The notes: generated by a model from the sequence alone, not told the origin. A stretch of 64,000 bases of DNA from Rhodobacteraceae bacterium HLUCCA12 (GCA_001314715.1 LJSV01000006.1:1-64000); one strand, 5' to 3'. Positions 42,371-53,186 are shown, numbered from the stretch's first letter. Numbers and translations are program-made.

Positions 42371-42943
42371 ATGTCCGACAGTTCCGATAACGGCAAGCCC
42401 ATCGCCTTCCGCGCCCGCCAGGGGCCGCGGCGGATGCGCGGGTTCGAGCCTGCCGCCGGGTTGTTGCGCGCGCCGATCCGCAAGGCCGGCGAAAGCCGGG
42501 GGTTCGCCGTCACCAAGCTGCTGACCCACTGGCCCGAAATTGCCGGGCGTGACCTGGCCGACATGTGCCGACCGGTCAAGGTCAGCTATGGCCAGGGCGG
42601 GCTGGGGGCAACGCTGACCGTGCTTGCCTCGGGCGCGGCCGCGCCCATGGTGCAGATGCAGTTGCCGGCACTGAAAGAGCGGGTGAATGCCTGCTATGGC
42701 TATGCCGCCATTGCCCGGATTCACGTCACGCAAACCGCGCCCGAAGGGTTTGGCGAGGCGCCGGCTACCTTTTCGGGTCCGGCGAATGTCACCGCCCCGT
42801 CGCCACAATCGCTGGAGCGCGCGCGCGCCGTGGTTGGCAGCCTGACCGAGGGCATGGGCGACGACGGGCTGAAACAGGCGCTGGAACGCCTTGCCCAGAA
42901 CGTCCTGACACGACACAAAGGCACCGACGGTTCGAACCGGTGA
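42371..42943 (+). CDS. DUF721 (DciA-like) protein
   Basis: The 190-residue protein has a DUF721 domain at about 35-140 (FAVTKLLTHWPEIAGRDLAD, VKVSYGQGGLGATLTVL, LPALKERVNACYGYAAIARI), followed by an unconserved tail. DUF721 defines DciA, a loader of the replicative helicase DnaB in bacteria without DnaC. Whether this alphaproteobacterial member does that is inferred. It is divergent from mutY and 19 bp upstream of a DsbA-like gene on the same strand. Confidence 0.85.
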   Translation: MSDSSDNGKPIAFRARQGPRRMRGFEPAAGLLRAPIRKAGESRGFAVTKLLTHWPEIAGRDLADMCRPVKVSYGQGGLGATLTVLASGAAAPMVQMQLPALKERVNACYGYAAIARIHVTQTAPEGFGEAPATFSGPANVTAPSPQSLERARAVVGSLTEGMGDDGLKQALERLAQNVLTRHKGTDGSNR

Positions 42944-42962
42944 CCGAATGAGAGGAAACGGA

Positions 42963-43676
42963 ATGCAAAAGAACTTGCTGATCATCAGCGCTGCCCTCGC
43001 GGCGCTCGCGGTCGGAGGCTATGCGCTGTTCGCCGGCAATCAGGCTGACGAGGCCTCTGCGCCGGGGGTCACCGAGATCAACGAGATGACCGCGCAGAAC
43101 AACCAGTCCGCCAGCGACGCCGAGGATGGCGATGAGGCCTCGGACCTGCCCGAGGTGGTCGACATGACCCAGGGCGACCCGGATGCGCCGGTGACGATCA
43201 TTGAATACTCGTCCTTTACCTGCCCGCATTGTGCCAGCTTCAACCAAGGCGTCTATGACGATCTGGTCGAGAATTACGTCGATACCGGGCAGGTGCACTG
43301 GATCAAGCGCGAAGTCTATTTCGACGCCTATGGCCTGTGGGCCGCGCTGGTCGCGCGCTGCGGCGGATCTGAGCGCTATCACGGCATCGTCGAGATGTTG
43401 TATGACAACCAGCGCGACTGGGCCGGTTCCGAGGATGGGGGCGAAGTGGCCGCCAACCTGCGCGCCATCGGCCGCCGGGCCGGGATGAATGACGATGAGC
43501 TTAATGCCTGCCTGTCCGACCGCGACATGGCGACCGCGCTGATGGAGGACTATCGCCAGAATGCCGAACGTCATGGCATCCGCTCGACCCCGTCGTTCGT
43601 GATCAACGAAGAATTGCACAGCAACATGAGCTATGCCGAGTTCGAAACGGCGATCGCCAACGCGGGCGGGCAGTAA
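42963..43676 (+). CDS. DsbA-family thiol:disulfide oxidoreductase
   Basis: The 237-residue periplasmic protein has an N-terminal signal or anchor (LLIISAALAALAVGGYALFA), an acidic linker (NQSASDAEDGDEASDLPEV) and a DsbA-type thioredoxin fold. Its active site is CPHC in YSSFTCPHCASFNQGVYDDL, with the helical insert and the cis-Pro in STPSFVINEE. It may oxidise or isomerise exported proteins. ATG 42963 is chosen for GAGAGGAAACGG upstream. The CoA-transferase gene follows 3 bp later, so they are one operon. Confidence 0.9.
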   Translation: MQKNLLIISAALAALAVGGYALFAGNQADEASAPGVTEINEMTAQNNQSASDAEDGDEASDLPEVVDMTQGDPDAPVTIIEYSSFTCPHCASFNQGVYDDLVENYVDTGQVHWIKREVYFDAYGLWAALVARCGGSERYHGIVEMLYDNQRDWAGSEDGGEVAANLRAIGRRAGMNDDELNACLSDRDMATALMEDYRQNAERHGIRSTPSFVINEELHSNMSYAEFETAIANAGGQ

Positions 43677-43679
43677 TTC

Positions 43680-44801
43680 ATGACGGCAAAACCCCTGGCA
43701 GGCGTGCGGGTGATCGAGCTTGCGCGCATCCTTGCCGGTCCCTGGGCTGGGCAGACTCTGGCCGATCTGGGCGCCGAGGTGATCAAGGTCGAGGCCCCCG
43801 AAGGCGACGATACCCGCCGTTGGGGTCCGCCCTTTATTGATCGCGACGGTGAGCCGGTCGCGGCCTATTTCCATTCCGCCAACCGTGGCAAGCGCTCGGT
43901 CGTGGCCGATTTCCGCACACCCGAGGGTCAGGAAAAGGTGCGGAACCTGGTCGCAGGCGCCGATGTCCTGATCGAGAACTTCAAGGTCGGCGGGCTGGCG
44001 AAATACGGTCTCGACTATGCCAGCCTGTCGGCGCTGAACCCGCGCCTGGTCTATTGCTCGATCACCGGTTTCGGGCAGGACGGGCCCTATGCCCACCGTG
44101 CCGGATATGACTACATCATCCAGGGGATGTCGGGCCTGATGTCGATCACCGGACCCGCCGATGGCGAACCCCACCGCGTCGGCGTCGCGGTGACGGATCT
44201 GGTGACAGGCATCTATTCGGCAACCGCGATCCTGGCGGCGCTGCACGAACGCCACAGCACCGGACGCGGCGCGCATCTGGACCTCAGCCTGCTGGATTCG
44301 GCGGTGTCGGTGATGGCCAATCAGGCAATGAACTACCTGTCGACCGGAAAGCCGCCGGTTCGCACCGGCAATGTGCATCCGAACCTGGTGCCTTATCAGG
44401 TTTTCGAATGCGCGGATGGGCATGTCATCATCGCCACCGGCAATGACGCGCAATACGCGCGTCTGTGCCGGATGCTGGCACTTGAGGAATTGATCGACCA
44501 TCCCGACTATCGCCGCAACCCCGACCGCGTGGCCCATCGCCCGGCCCTGTCCGAGGCGCTGAGCGCGGCCACGCGCCTGCGCACGAAACAGGATCTGCTT
44601 GAATCGTGCGAGGCATCCGGCATCCCGGCCGGTCCGATCAATAGCATGGACGAAGTCTTTGCAGACCCGCAGGTGCAGGCCCGTGGCATGGCGCTGGATT
44701 TCGGAGAGATGAAAGGCGTGCGATCGCCCTTCGTGATCGACGGCGAACGCTGCGCCTCGGATCTGCCCGCGCCGGTCCTGGGCGAAGGGGACCGCAGCTA
44801 A
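43680..44801 (+). CDS. CaiB/BaiF (class III) CoA-transferase
   Basis: The 373-residue enzyme has the family N-terminus (LAGVRVIELARILAGPWAGQ), TLADLGAEVIKVEAPEGDD, and SANRGKRSVVADFRTPEGQ. The catalytic Asp region is GAHLDLSLLDSAVSVMANQA, and GPINSMDEVFADPQVQARGM is near the C-terminus. It moves CoA between acyl groups by a ternary-complex mechanism. The substrate cannot be told from the sequence; candidates include formyl, carnitine, succinyl or itaconyl CoA. It is 3 bp after the DsbA gene. Confidence 0.9.
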   Translation: MTAKPLAGVRVIELARILAGPWAGQTLADLGAEVIKVEAPEGDDTRRWGPPFIDRDGEPVAAYFHSANRGKRSVVADFRTPEGQEKVRNLVAGADVLIENFKVGGLAKYGLDYASLSALNPRLVYCSITGFGQDGPYAHRAGYDYIIQGMSGLMSITGPADGEPHRVGVAVTDLVTGIYSATAILAALHERHSTGRGAHLDLSLLDSAVSVMANQAMNYLSTGKPPVRTGNVHPNLVPYQVFECADGHVIIATGNDAQYARLCRMLALEELIDHPDYRRNPDRVAHRPALSEALSAATRLRTKQDLLESCEASGIPAGPINSMDEVFADPQVQARGMALDFGEMKGVRSPFVIDGERCASDLPAPVLGEGDRS

Positions 44802-44838
44802 CCCTCAGACGGCTTGGGAAAGATCGCGGCCGGGTCCG

Positions 44839-45579
44839 TCAGCCTGGCCGCGTGCTGGCGGTGACGTAATTCACCGAAAGATCGCGCGCCGACAATGACC
44901 ATTCCCGCGTCAGCGGATTGAACACCATGCCCTTGCGATCAACCGGGGTCAGCCCGGCGCGGCGCAGCAGGTCATAAAGCTCGTCCGGGGTGATGAACTT
45001 GCACCAGTCATGCGTGCCTTTCGGCAACCAGCGCAAGACGTATTCGGCGCCCACAATCGCCATGGCAAAGCTTTTCGCATTGCGATTGAGGGTAGAACAG
45101 ACCATCAGCCCGCCGGGTTTGAGCAGGTCGTGACACGCTGTCAGATAGGCCAGCGGATCGGCGACATGCTCGACCACCTCCATGTTCAGGACCGCGTCGA
45201 ATGTCTCGCCATTCGCGGCCATGCCCTCGGCCGTGGTGTGGCGATAGTCGATCTCCAGCCCCGATTGTTCGGCGTGAATGCGCGCGACGAGAATGTTGCG
45301 TTCGGCCGCGTCGGCGCCCACGACCGTGGCCCCAAGCCGCGCCATCGGTTCCGACAACAGCCCGCCGCCGCAACCGATGTCCAGAATGCGCAACCCCTGG
45401 AACGGCAGCGGGTGCGACAGGTCACGGTCGAATTCGGCGGCGATCTGGCTGGTGATATAGTCCAGCCGACAAGGGTTGAGCATGTGCAAGGGCTTGAACT
45501 TGCCATGCGGATCCCACCATTCGGCGGCCATGGCCTCGAACTTGGCGATCTCGGCGGGGTCGATGGTCGTGCGTGTCAT
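44839..45579 (-). CDS. ubiG: UbiG, ubiquinone biosynthesis O-methyltransferase
   Basis: The 246-residue SAM-dependent enzyme makes both O-methylations of ubiquinone. It begins [20 protein letters not shown], then has the motif [20 protein letters not shown] and [20 protein letters not shown]. The UbiG-specific [19 protein letters not shown] and the end [11 protein letters not shown] follow. Length is normal. It is divergent from the proline iminopeptidase gene, with 71 bp between starts. Confidence 0.95.
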   Translation of the reverse strand: MTRTTIDPAEIAKFEAMAAEWWDPHGKFKPLHMLNPCRLDYITSQIAAEFDRDLSHPLPFQGLRILDIGCGGGLLSEPMARLGATVVGADAAERNILVARIHAEQSGLEIDYRHTTAEGMAANGETFDAVLNMEVVEHVADPLAYLTACHDLLKPGGLMVCSTLNRNAKSFAMAIVGAEYVLRWLPKGTHDWCKFITPDELYDLLRRAGLTPVDRKGMVFNPLTREWSLSARDLSVNYVTASTRPG

Positions 45580-45650
45580 CGGGCGCTCCGTTTCTGGTTT
45601 TTGCTCTGTTCCCGTGGCACCGGGCCTTTGCCCGGTATATAGAACGGATT

Positions 45651-46619
45651 ATGGACAGGCCCCCAGAACAAAAGAGCGCCGCCGCGGTTCTTTATCCGCC
45701 GATCGAGCCCTTCGATCGCCGCATGCTCGATGTTGGCGATGGTCACCTGCTCTATCTCGAACAATGTGGACGGCCCGATGGCGTTCCGGTGATCGTGCTG
45801 CATGGCGGCCCCGGTGGCGGTGCCAGCCCGATGATGCGGCGGTTTTTCGACCCGTCGGTGTATCGAATCGTGTTGTTCGACCAACGCGGGTGCGGCCGTT
45901 CGCGCCCGCATGCCGCCGTCGAGGCGAATACCACGCCGCATCTGATCGCCGATATCGAAACCATCCGTCAGGTTCTGGGCGTCGATCGCTGGATCGTCTT
46001 TGGCGGAAGCTGGGGCGCGACACTGGCATTGGCCTATACACAGGCGCACCCCGCACAGGCGACCTGCCTGGTTTTGCGCGGCGTTTTCCTGGGCACGCAA
46101 AGCGAGTTGACATGGTTCTATGGCGGCGGGGCGGGGCGGTTCTTTCCCGATCTCTGGGCGCGGTTCGTCGATCCGATCCCGCAGGCAGAGCGCGATGATC
46201 TGATCGCGGCTTACAACGCGCGGCTTTTCAGCGGAGTCTTTGCGCAGGAAAGCCGGTTCGCGCGGCTCTGGACCGAATGGGAGAACGCGCTGGCCTCGGT
46301 CGAGACGCGCTATGGCCACGACACCCCCGTGGACTATGCCCGCGCCTTTGCCCGGCTTGAAAATCACTATTTCAGCAATGGCTGCTTCCTGGGCGAGGAC
46401 GGCGCGCTGCTGGCCGGCATGGACCGCATGGCGGGGGTTCGCGGGATCATCGTGCAGGGCCGCTATGACATGATCTGCCCGCCCGCCACGGCGTGGGAGC
46501 TGCACAGCCGCTGGCCGGGCAGCGAGTTGCGGCTGGTGCCGATGGCGGGTCACGCCCTGTCCGAGCCGGGGATCGCGGCGGAACTGGTGCGCATCATGGA
46601 CCGACTGCGCACAAACTGA
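45651..46619 (+). CDS. pip: proline iminopeptidase
   Basis: The 322-residue alpha/beta-hydrolase releases N-terminal proline from peptides. It has the oxyanion motif VIVLHGGPGGGASPMMRRFF, DQRGCGRSRPHA, the nucleophile Ser in FGGSWGATLALAYTQAHP (about residue 120), and the Asp and His in QGRYDMICPP and PMAGHALSEP. These are the family S33 features, including the DQRGxGRS signature of Pip. ATG 45651 is chosen over a frame start at 45573 that overlaps ubiG. Confidence 0.92.
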   Translation: MDRPPEQKSAAAVLYPPIEPFDRRMLDVGDGHLLYLEQCGRPDGVPVIVLHGGPGGGASPMMRRFFDPSVYRIVLFDQRGCGRSRPHAAVEANTTPHLIADIETIRQVLGVDRWIVFGGSWGATLALAYTQAHPAQATCLVLRGVFLGTQSELTWFYGGGAGRFFPDLWARFVDPIPQAERDDLIAAYNARLFSGVFAQESRFARLWTEWENALASVETRYGHDTPVDYARAFARLENHYFSNGCFLGEDGALLAGMDRMAGVRGIIVQGRYDMICPPATAWELHSRWPGSELRLVPMAGHALSEPGIAAELVRIMDRLRTN

Positions 46620-46646
46620 AGCGCGCGCCCGGCCCGGCTGATTCCG

Positions 46647-47534
46647 TCAATCAAGCAAAACCTCCACGATTTCCGTTCGTTGCAGGAACAGCCGGTTGTC
46701 GTCCGATATGATCGTGGCGCGCAGCCTGCCGTGCCGGTTGCGGGTCACACTGATGCCCTCGTGGTTGTCCAGCGTGCCGATATCGGTCTCGAACAGGGTT
46801 TCGGGGTTCGACCAGGCCTCGGGTCGGATGCGGCTGATGCGGGTGGCAAAACCGGGCAGGCGAAAGCGGCGTTCCAGCAGATAGAAATTGCCGTCGGGGC
46901 CGAAATCGGCGCCGACGGGCAGAAACGGGCCGCGCTGGGGAATGGCGCCGATGATGGCCCAGTCCCCGCGGTCGTGGCGATACAGCGGGAACGCGCCCGC
47001 GCGCGGATCATCCTCGGACAGGGTATAAAGCCGACCCTGCGCATCGATTGCCAGCGCCTCCAGCGCGCCGTTGCCGGGCATGTCGCGGAAATCCGGGTGG
47101 CGCGGCAGAAGACGCGCCGGGAGGTCGGGGCCGACATAGGCAGCAACGCGTGTGCGCCGTCCGCCTTCGAAGGCGATGTAAAGGGTGCCGTCCGCGCCGA
47201 CCGCCAGCCCCTCGCTGTCGCCGCGCGGGCCGCTCAGCAGCGAGCCGTCGCGGTGGCGCAACTGGTGCACGGATCGAACCGCGACACCGATGATGCGCTC
47301 ATCCGCGTCACGTTCGAACTGGCCGCGATAGAGGAACGCGCGATCGCTCAGTGCCAGAAAGGTGACCCCGTCACGCTCAAGATGCAGTGCCGAGAACCCG
47401 CCGAAATCGTCGCGTGCCATGTCCCAGACAAAGAGCGGCGGCGCGTCCGTTTGCGGCTGGGCTGAACTGGCAAGCGGCATCATGGCTGCGGCAGACAGCG
47501 CCAGAAAGCGGCGGCGAGTGGGGTGGCGGGACAT
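46647..47534 (-). CDS. exported esterase-like / phytase-like beta-propeller protein
   Basis: The 295-residue protein begins with a twin-arginine signal (PTRRRFLALSAAAMMPLAS), so it is likely exported folded by Tat. The mature part matches the esterase-like activity of phytase family: WDMARDDFGGFSALHLERDG, GPRGDSEGLAVGADGTLYIA, FEGGRRTRVAAY and GTLDNHEGISVTRNRHG, the repeats of a six-bladed propeller. The real substrate is uncertain, since the family is named from an indirect assay. ATG 47534 is selected by the Tat motif; the frame to 47615 is unconserved. Confidence 0.8.
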   Translation of the reverse strand: MSRHPTRRRFLALSAAAMMPLASSAQPQTDAPPLFVWDMARDDFGGFSALHLERDGVTFLALSDRAFLYRGQFERDADERIIGVAVRSVHQLRHRDGSLLSGPRGDSEGLAVGADGTLYIAFEGGRRTRVAAYVGPDLPARLLPRHPDFRDMPGNGALEALAIDAQGRLYTLSEDDPRAGAFPLYRHDRGDWAIIGAIPQRGPFLPVGADFGPDGNFYLLERRFRLPGFATRISRIRPEAWSNPETLFETDIGTLDNHEGISVTRNRHGRLRATIISDDNRLFLQRTEIVEVLLD

Positions 47535-47693
47535 CAGGCTCCTGACAGATGAGGCTGACGCCAGCCTATGGTCCGGCCCGTTGAAAGAAAAGAGCGCTGC
47601 GCATTCCGCTTGCATTCAGGCGGCGGCGCGCCTATATGGCGCATGAAAGCGGCGTTTCTGGGTCCAAACCTGAAGCTCCACCGGGAAAGACGC

Positions 47694-47717
47694 ACGGGCC
47701 GCTTGGCCCGTTTTTTT
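47694..47717 (+). terminator. terminator-like hairpin in the rimP leader (possible attenuator)
   Basis: ACGGGCC-GCTT-GGCCCGT with TTTTTTT from 47711 is a 7-bp stem and T-run lying 16 bp before the rimP start. No gene reads into it from the left: the upstream gene points the other way. It therefore can only stop the rimP-nusA-infB transcript itself, as an attenuator, or end a short leader RNA. Confidence 0.7.
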
Positions 47718-47732
47718 GTTTGGAGACCCGCG

Positions 47733-48326
47733 ATGAGCGACCCTGAAAACCCAGTGGGCGACCTGGTTGCGCGCACCGCCATCGACCGGCGGCTGGCCGC
47801 GATCGTCCAGCCGGTGATCGAGGGCATGGGGTTCGAGCTGGTGCGGCTGCGGCTGATGTCCGGCAAGACCCGCACCCTTCAGATCATGGCCGACAAGCCC
47901 GAGGGCGGGATCGAGGTTGACGATTGCGCCGAGATTTCGACCGTGGTTTCCGCGGCGCTGGATGTGGAGGGCCCGCTTGAGGACGCCTATCTGCTGGAAG
48001 TGTCCAGCCCCGGCATCGACCGTCCGCTGACCCGGCTCAAGGATTTTGAGACCTGGGCCGGGTACGAGGCCAAGCTTGAGACCACCGAACTGATCGACGG
48101 CCGCCGCCGATTCAAGGGCCTTCTGGCGGGCACCGAGGGCGACGAAGTCCTGATCGAGATCGACGAGGGCACGATCGGGCTGCATTTCGATTGGCTGGCC
48201 GATGCCAAGCTGGTCCTGACCGAAGCGCTGATTGCCGAAACCCTGCGCGCGCGCCGGGATGCCGGCGTGATCAACGAAGCCGATTTTGACGAGATTGAAA
48301 CCGACACCGCTTCCGAGGAGGAGTGA
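47733..48326 (+). CDS. rimP: ribosome maturation factor RimP
   Basis: The 197-residue protein assists 30S subunit assembly. The N-terminal domain has [40 protein letters not shown] and [20 protein letters not shown], the RimP signature. The C-terminal SH3-like domain follows, then an acidic tail ([15 protein letters not shown]). ATG 47733 has TGGAG upstream; the longer frame to 47568 would read through the leader hairpin. It is first of rimP-nusA-ylxR-infB. Confidence 0.95.
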   Translation: MSDPENPVGDLVARTAIDRRLAAIVQPVIEGMGFELVRLRLMSGKTRTLQIMADKPEGGIEVDDCAEISTVVSAALDVEGPLEDAYLLEVSSPGIDRPLTRLKDFETWAGYEAKLETTELIDGRRRFKGLLAGTEGDEVLIEIDEGTIGLHFDWLADAKLVLTEALIAETLRARRDAGVINEADFDEIETDTASEEE

Positions 48327-48329
48327 TAC

Positions 48330-49958
48330 ATGGCCATCACCAGTGCCAACCAGTTGGAACTCTTGCAGACCGCCGAAGCGGTGGCGCGCGAAAAGCTGAT
48401 CGACCCCGAACTGGTCGTTCAGGCGATGGAGGAAAGCCTCGCACGGGCAGCCAAGTCGCGCTATGGCGCCGATATGGACATCCGCGTCCAGATCGATCGC
48501 AAGACCGGCCGCGCGACCTTTACCCGCGTGCGCACGGTGGTCGCCGATGACGAGCTTGAGAACCATCACGCCCAGATGACCGTCGAACAGGCGCGCCCCT
48601 ATCTGGACGATCCCCAGATCGGCGACGAGATCCGCGACGAGGTTCCCCCGGTTGAACTGGGCCGAATCGCGGCCCAATCGGCCAAGCAGGTGATCTTGCA
48701 AAAGGTCCGCGAAGCCGAGCGCGATCGCCAGTATGAAGAATTCAAGGACCGCGCCGGCACCATCATCAACGGTGTCGTGCGCCGCGAGGAATACGGCAAC
48801 ATCATCGTCGATATCGGCCGCGGCGAGGGCATCTTGCGCCGCAACGAGAAGATCGGTCGCGAAAGCTATCGCCCCAACGACCGCATCCGCTGCTATATCA
48901 AGGATGTCCGCCGCGAGGCGCGCGGCCCGCAGGTGTTCCTGTCGCGCACGGCGCCCGAGTTCATGGCGGAATTGTTCAAGATGGAGGTGCCGGAAATCTA
49001 TGACGGCATCATCGAGATCAAGGCCGTGGCCCGCGACCCCGGTTCGCGCGCCAAGATCGCGGTGATTTCCTATGACGGCTCGATCGATCCGGTGGGCGCC
49101 TGCGTGGGGATGCGCGGCAGTCGCGTTCAGGCCGTCGTCAACGAGCTTCAGGGCGAGAAGATCGACATCATCCCCTGGAACGAGGATCAGGCGACCTTCC
49201 TGGTGAATGCGCTGCAACCGGCCGAAGTGTCCAAGGTCGTCATCGACGAGGATGCCGGCCGCATCGAGGTCGTCGTGCCCGATGAGCAGCTTTCGCTGGC
49301 CATTGGCCGTCGCGGCCAGAACGTGCGGCTGGCCAGCCAGCTGACGGGGCTGGACATCGACATCATGACCGAAAGCGACGAAGCCGCGCGTCGTCAGGCC
49401 GAATTCGCCGAGCGCACCAAGCTGTTCATGGACGAGCTGGATGTCGACGAAATGATGGCCCAGTTGCTGGTGGCCGAAGGCTTTACCGAACTGGACGAGG
49501 TCGCCTATGTCGAACTCGACGAGTTGTTGTCCATCGACGGGTTCGACGAGGATACCGCCAACGAGTTGCAGGCCCGTGCCCGCGACCGGCTGGAGGCGAT
49601 CAACACCGCGGCGCTGGAAAACGCGCGCGCCATGGGCGTCGAGGACAGCCTGATCGGATTCGAGGGACTGACCCCGCAGATGATCGAGGCGCTGGCCAAG
49701 GACGACGTCAAGTCGCTGGAGGACTTCGCCACCTGTGCCGACTGGGAACTGGCCGGCGGCTGGACCACGGTCGATGGCCAACGCGTCAAGGACGATGGCG
49801 TGCTGGAACCCTTCGAGGTCAGCCTTGAAGAGGCGCAGCGCCTGATCATGACCGCGCGGGTCCAGCTTGGCTGGGTCGATCCGTCCGAACTGGAGGCTGA
49901 CGACACCGCCGAGGACGCCGAATCAGGGCTTGAATCCAGGGAAGAGGCACAGGCATAA
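48330..49958 (+). CDS. nusA: transcription termination/antitermination factor NusA
   Basis: The 542-residue RNA polymerase partner has the N-terminal domain (about 1-130), an S1 domain (about 135-200; [18 protein letters not shown]), KH1 ([20 protein letters not shown]), KH2 ([20 protein letters not shown]) and a C-terminal acidic region. The C-terminal part has helix-hairpin-helix repeats ([40 protein letters not shown]) as in proteobacterial NusA. GAGGAGG lies before the ATG, 3 bp after rimP. NusA could act on the hairpin in its own leader. Confidence 0.95.
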   Translation: MAITSANQLELLQTAEAVAREKLIDPELVVQAMEESLARAAKSRYGADMDIRVQIDRKTGRATFTRVRTVVADDELENHHAQMTVEQARPYLDDPQIGDEIRDEVPPVELGRIAAQSAKQVILQKVREAERDRQYEEFKDRAGTIINGVVRREEYGNIIVDIGRGEGILRRNEKIGRESYRPNDRIRCYIKDVRREARGPQVFLSRTAPEFMAELFKMEVPEIYDGIIEIKAVARDPGSRAKIAVISYDGSIDPVGACVGMRGSRVQAVVNELQGEKIDIIPWNEDQATFLVNALQPAEVSKVVIDEDAGRIEVVVPDEQLSLAIGRRGQNVRLASQLTGLDIDIMTESDEAARRQAEFAERTKLFMDELDVDEMMAQLLVAEGFTELDEVAYVELDELLSIDGFDEDTANELQARARDRLEAINTAALENARAMGVEDSLIGFEGLTPQMIEALAKDDVKSLEDFATCADWELAGGWTTVDGQRVKDDGVLEPFEVSLEEAQRLIMTARVQLGWVDPSELEADDTAEDAESGLESREEAQA

Positions 49959-49969
49959 GGAAACGCGAG

Positions 49970-50602
49970 ATGACCCGCGGCGGCAGGGCGAAAGACACGC
50001 CAGACGGCACGGGCAGCCCGGAACGGCGCTGCATCGTGACCGGCGAAAGCCAGCCGCGCGGGGGGCTGATCCGGTTCGTGGTCGGACCTGACGGGCTGGT
50101 GGTTCCCGATCTGGCGGCCAAGCTTCCGGGCCGGGGCATCTGGGTTTCAGCCGACCGGGCAGCGCTGGAACAGGCGGCGCGGAAAAAGCTCTTTTCTCGC
50201 GCCGCCCGCCAGCCGGTTCAGGTACCCGACGATCTGCCGGGGCTGGTGCATGATCTGCTTCTGCGCCGCGTGGTCGAACTGATCGCATTGGCGCGCAAGA
50301 GCGGGCAGGCGGTCGCCGGATACGAGAAGGTCCGCGACTGGTTGGCCAGGGGCGATGCCCGGGTGCTGATTCAGGCGCAAGACGGGTCGGCGCGCGGCAA
50401 GACAAAGCTTCGTCCGCCCGAAAGGCCTGACAGCCACATAACCTGCCTGAACGCGCAGGAATTGGGTTTGGCTTTCGGGCGGGAACATGTGATACATGCC
50501 GCGCTTGCCGCTGGCGGTCTGGCTTCGCGTGTAGTAGAGGAAGCGGCAAAGCTTGCGCGAATGCGCGAGCAGATCGGCGCGACGATCGCCGGAGAGGAAT
50601 GA
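49970..50602 (+). CDS. YlxR-like RNA-binding protein with L7Ae-like domain
   Basis: The 210-residue protein joins a YlxR/DUF448 domain (about 15-85; [40 protein letters not shown]) to an L7Ae-type RNA-binding domain (about 95-190; [20 protein letters not shown] with [13 protein letters not shown]). The two-domain form is usual in alphaproteobacteria between nusA and infB. It probably binds RNA or ribosomes. GGAAACGCGAG precedes the ATG, and its stop overlaps the infB start by 4 bp. Confidence 0.9.
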   Translation: MTRGGRAKDTPDGTGSPERRCIVTGESQPRGGLIRFVVGPDGLVVPDLAAKLPGRGIWVSADRAALEQAARKKLFSRAARQPVQVPDDLPGLVHDLLLRRVVELIALARKSGQAVAGYEKVRDWLARGDARVLIQAQDGSARGKTKLRPPERPDSHITCLNAQELGLAFGREHVIHAALAAGGLASRVVEEAAKLARMREQIGATIAGEE

Positions 50603-53124
50603 CGAGACGCATGAGCGATACAGACGGTAAAAAACCCCTTGGACTGCGTGGCGGTTCGACCCCTGGACAGGTGAAGCAAAGCTTCAGCCACGGGCGGACC
50701 AAAGCTGTCGTGGTCGAAACCAAGCGCAAGCGCGTCGTTGTGCCCAAACAGGGCGCGGCAGGCTCGGGGTCGACCAACACCAACACGAACAAGCCGCAGG
50801 GGCCTGGTGCCGGACCGACGCGCCGCCCGGCCGGGATCTCGGACTCCGAGATGGAGCGCCGCCTCGCTGCCGTGCGCGCCGCCAAGGCCCGCGAGGCCGA
50901 CGAGGCCGTTGCCCGCGCCGAAGAAGAGCGACAGCGCGAAGAAGAGCGCGAGCGCCGCCGCGCCGAGATCGAGGCCCGCGAGCGCGATGAGCGCGAGCGC
51001 GAGGCCAGCCGCAAGGCCCGCGAGGAAGAGGATGCGCGCCGCGTCGCCGCCGAGGAAGAGGCCAGCAAGGCCGCCGAGGCCAGCCCTGCGCCCACCCCTG
51101 ATGCCCCCGCACCGGCCAAGGCCGAGCGGCCCGGCAAGGCGGCACCCGCCGCTGCCCCGCGCAAGGCCGACCGCGAGCGCGAAGAGCGCGATTCGCGCGG
51201 CAAGGGCCGCGATGGCGGTGGTCGCCGTTCGGGCAAGCTGACGCTGACTGCCGCCCTCGAAGGCGGCGAAGGCGGGCGCCAGCGCAGCCTGGCCGCGATG
51301 AAGCGCAAGCAGGAAAAGGCCCGCGCAAAGGCGCTTGGCCTTGGCCAGAAATCCGAAAAGCAGGTGCGCGAGGTGCAGCTGCCCGACACGATCGTCGTGC
51401 AGGAACTGGCCAACCGCATGGCCGAACGCGCCGCCGATGTCGTCAAGACGCTGATGAAGATGGGCATGATGGTCGCCGTGAACCAGACCATCGACGCCGA
51501 CACCGCCGAGATTGTGATCGAGGAATTCGGCCACAAGGCGGTGCGCGTGTCGGATGCCGACGTCGAACAGGTGATCGAATCGATCGACGACCGGCCCGAG
51601 GACATGAAACCGCGTCCGCCGATCATCACGATCATGGGCCACGTCGACCACGGCAAGACCTCGCTTCTGGATGCGATTCGCAAGACCAACGTCGTCTCGG
51701 GCGAGGCCGGGGGAATCACCCAACATATCGGCGCCTATCAGGTGACGACCGAATCGGGTGCAGTCCTTAGCTTCCTGGACACGCCGGGCCATGCCGCATT
51801 CACCAGCATGCGCGCGCGCGGCGCGCAGGTAACCGATATCGTGGTTCTGGTGGTCGCCGCAGACGATGCTGTGATGCCCCAGACAATCGAGGCGATCAAC
51901 CACGCGCGGGCCGCGAATGTGCCGATGATCGTGGCGATCAACAAATGCGACCGGCCCTCGGCCGACCCCAACCGCGTGCGCACCGAACTGTTGCAGCATG
52001 AAGTCGTGGTCGAGGAGATGGGCGGCGACGTCCAGAACGTCGAGGTGTCGGCGATCAACGGCACAGGGCTTGATACCTTGCTTGAAGCCATCGCGCTTCA
52101 GGCCGAGATCCTGGAGCTCAAGGCCAACCCCGACCGGGCGGCCATGGGCGCCGTGATCGAGGCCAAGCTGGATGTCGGCCGCGGCCCCGTCGCCACGGTA
52201 CTGGTGCAGCACGGCACGCTCAAGCGCGGCGACATTTTTGTCGTCGGCGAACAGTGGGGCAAGGTGCGGGCGCTGATCAACGACAAGGGCGAACGCGTCG
52301 AAGAGGCCGGCCCCTCGGTTCCGGTCGAGGTGCTGGGCCTGAACGGCACGCCCGAGGCGGGCGATGTGCTCAATGTCGTCGAGACCGAGGCCCAGGCACG
52401 CGAGATCGCCGATTATCGCATTCAGGCCGCCAAGGACAAGCGCGCGGCCGCCGGTGCCGCAACCACGCTGGAACAGATGATGGCACGGGCCAAGGCCGAC
52501 AAGGACGTGGCCGAGCTTGCCGTTCTGGTCAAGGCCGACGTTCAGGGGTCGGCCGAAGCGATCGTCCAGGCGCTGGAAAAGGTCGGCAACGACGAGGTGC
52601 GCGTGCGCGTCCTGCATTACGGCGTGGGCGCAATCACCGATTCGGATGTCGGCCTGGCCGAGGCATCGGGCGCGCCGATCATCGGCTTCAACGTCCGGGC
52701 CAATTCCACCGCCCGCACGGCCGCGCAGCAAAAAGGTGTCGAGATCCGCTATTACTCGATCATCTACGACCTGATCGACGACATCAAGGCGGCGGCCTCG
52801 GGCCTGCTCAAGGACGAGGTGCGCGAGCGCTTCATCGGTTATGCCGAGATCAAGGAAGTGTTCAAGGTCTCGGGCGTCGGCAAGGTGGCGGGCTGCCTGG
52901 TCACCGAGGGCATCGCCCGCCGTTCGGCCGGTGTACGGCTGCTGCGCGACAACGTGGTGATCCACGAAGGCACGCTGAAGACGCTCAAGCGGTTCAAGGA
53001 CGAGGTCAAGGAAGTCATCTCGGGGCAGGAATGCGGCATGGCGTTCGAAAACTACGACGACATTCGCCCGAGCGATGTGATCGAAATCTTCGAGCGCGAG
53101 ACGGTCGAGCGCAAGCTCAGCTGA
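50599..53124 (+). CDS. infB: translation initiation factor IF-2
   Basis: The 841-residue GTPase brings initiator tRNA to the ribosome. The N-terminal 250 residues are low-complexity (Ala, Arg, Glu repeats such as [20 protein letters not shown]). The G domain has G1 GHVDHGKT at residues 347-354, then [19 protein letters not shown] (G3) and VAINKCDRP (G4). Domains II-IV follow, ending [15 protein letters not shown]. The start overlaps the ylxR stop (ATGA); ATG 50611 is an alternative. A strong terminator follows at 53149. Confidence 0.95.
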   Translation: MTRRMSDTDGKKPLGLRGGSTPGQVKQSFSHGRTKAVVVETKRKRVVVPKQGAAGSGSTNTNTNKPQGPGAGPTRRPAGISDSEMERRLAAVRAAKAREADEAVARAEEERQREEERERRRAEIEARERDEREREASRKAREEEDARRVAAEEEASKAAEASPAPTPDAPAPAKAERPGKAAPAAAPRKADREREERDSRGKGRDGGGRRSGKLTLTAALEGGEGGRQRSLAAMKRKQEKARAKALGLGQKSEKQVREVQLPDTIVVQELANRMAERAADVVKTLMKMGMMVAVNQTIDADTAEIVIEEFGHKAVRVSDADVEQVIESIDDRPEDMKPRPPIITIMGHVDHGKTSLLDAIRKTNVVSGEAGGITQHIGAYQVTTESGAVLSFLDTPGHAAFTSMRARGAQVTDIVVLVVAADDAVMPQTIEAINHARAANVPMIVAINKCDRPSADPNRVRTELLQHEVVVEEMGGDVQNVEVSAINGTGLDTLLEAIALQAEILELKANPDRAAMGAVIEAKLDVGRGPVATVLVQHGTLKRGDIFVVGEQWGKVRALINDKGERVEEAGPSVPVEVLGLNGTPEAGDVLNVVETEAQAREIADYRIQAAKDKRAAAGAATTLEQMMARAKADKDVAELAVLVKADVQGSAEAIVQALEKVGNDEVRVRVLHYGVGAITDSDVGLAEASGAPIIGFNVRANSTARTAAQQKGVEIRYYSIIYDLIDDIKAAASGLLKDEVRERFIGYAEIKEVFKVSGVGKVAGCLVTEGIARRSAGVRLLRDNVVIHEGTLKTLKRFKDEVKEVISGQECGMAFENYDDIRPSDVIEIFERETVERKLS

Positions 53125-53148
53125 TCGCCTGCAGCGACGACAGCAAAA

Positions 53149-53175
53149 GGGCCGGGCAAAAGCCCGGCCCTTTTT
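53149..53175 (+). terminator. terminator of the rimP-infB operon
   Basis: GGGCCGGGC-AAAA-GCCCGGCCC then TTTTT, a 9-bp stem between convergent infB and a marR gene. Confidence 0.92.
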
Positions 53176-53186
53176 GCATGGCGGGG

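Noticed and set aside
47642-47740. short ORF in the rimP leader (MAHESGVSG...)
   Set aside because: It runs through the terminator hairpin and overlaps the rimP start, with no ribosome site.
47616-49781. 721-codon open frame on the minus strand
   Set aside because: Antisense of rimP and nusA, rich in Asp/His/Leu shadow composition with no domain.
50371-52965. 864-codon open frame on the minus strand
   Set aside because: Antisense of infB; length reflects GC-rich codon bias at third positions, not coding.
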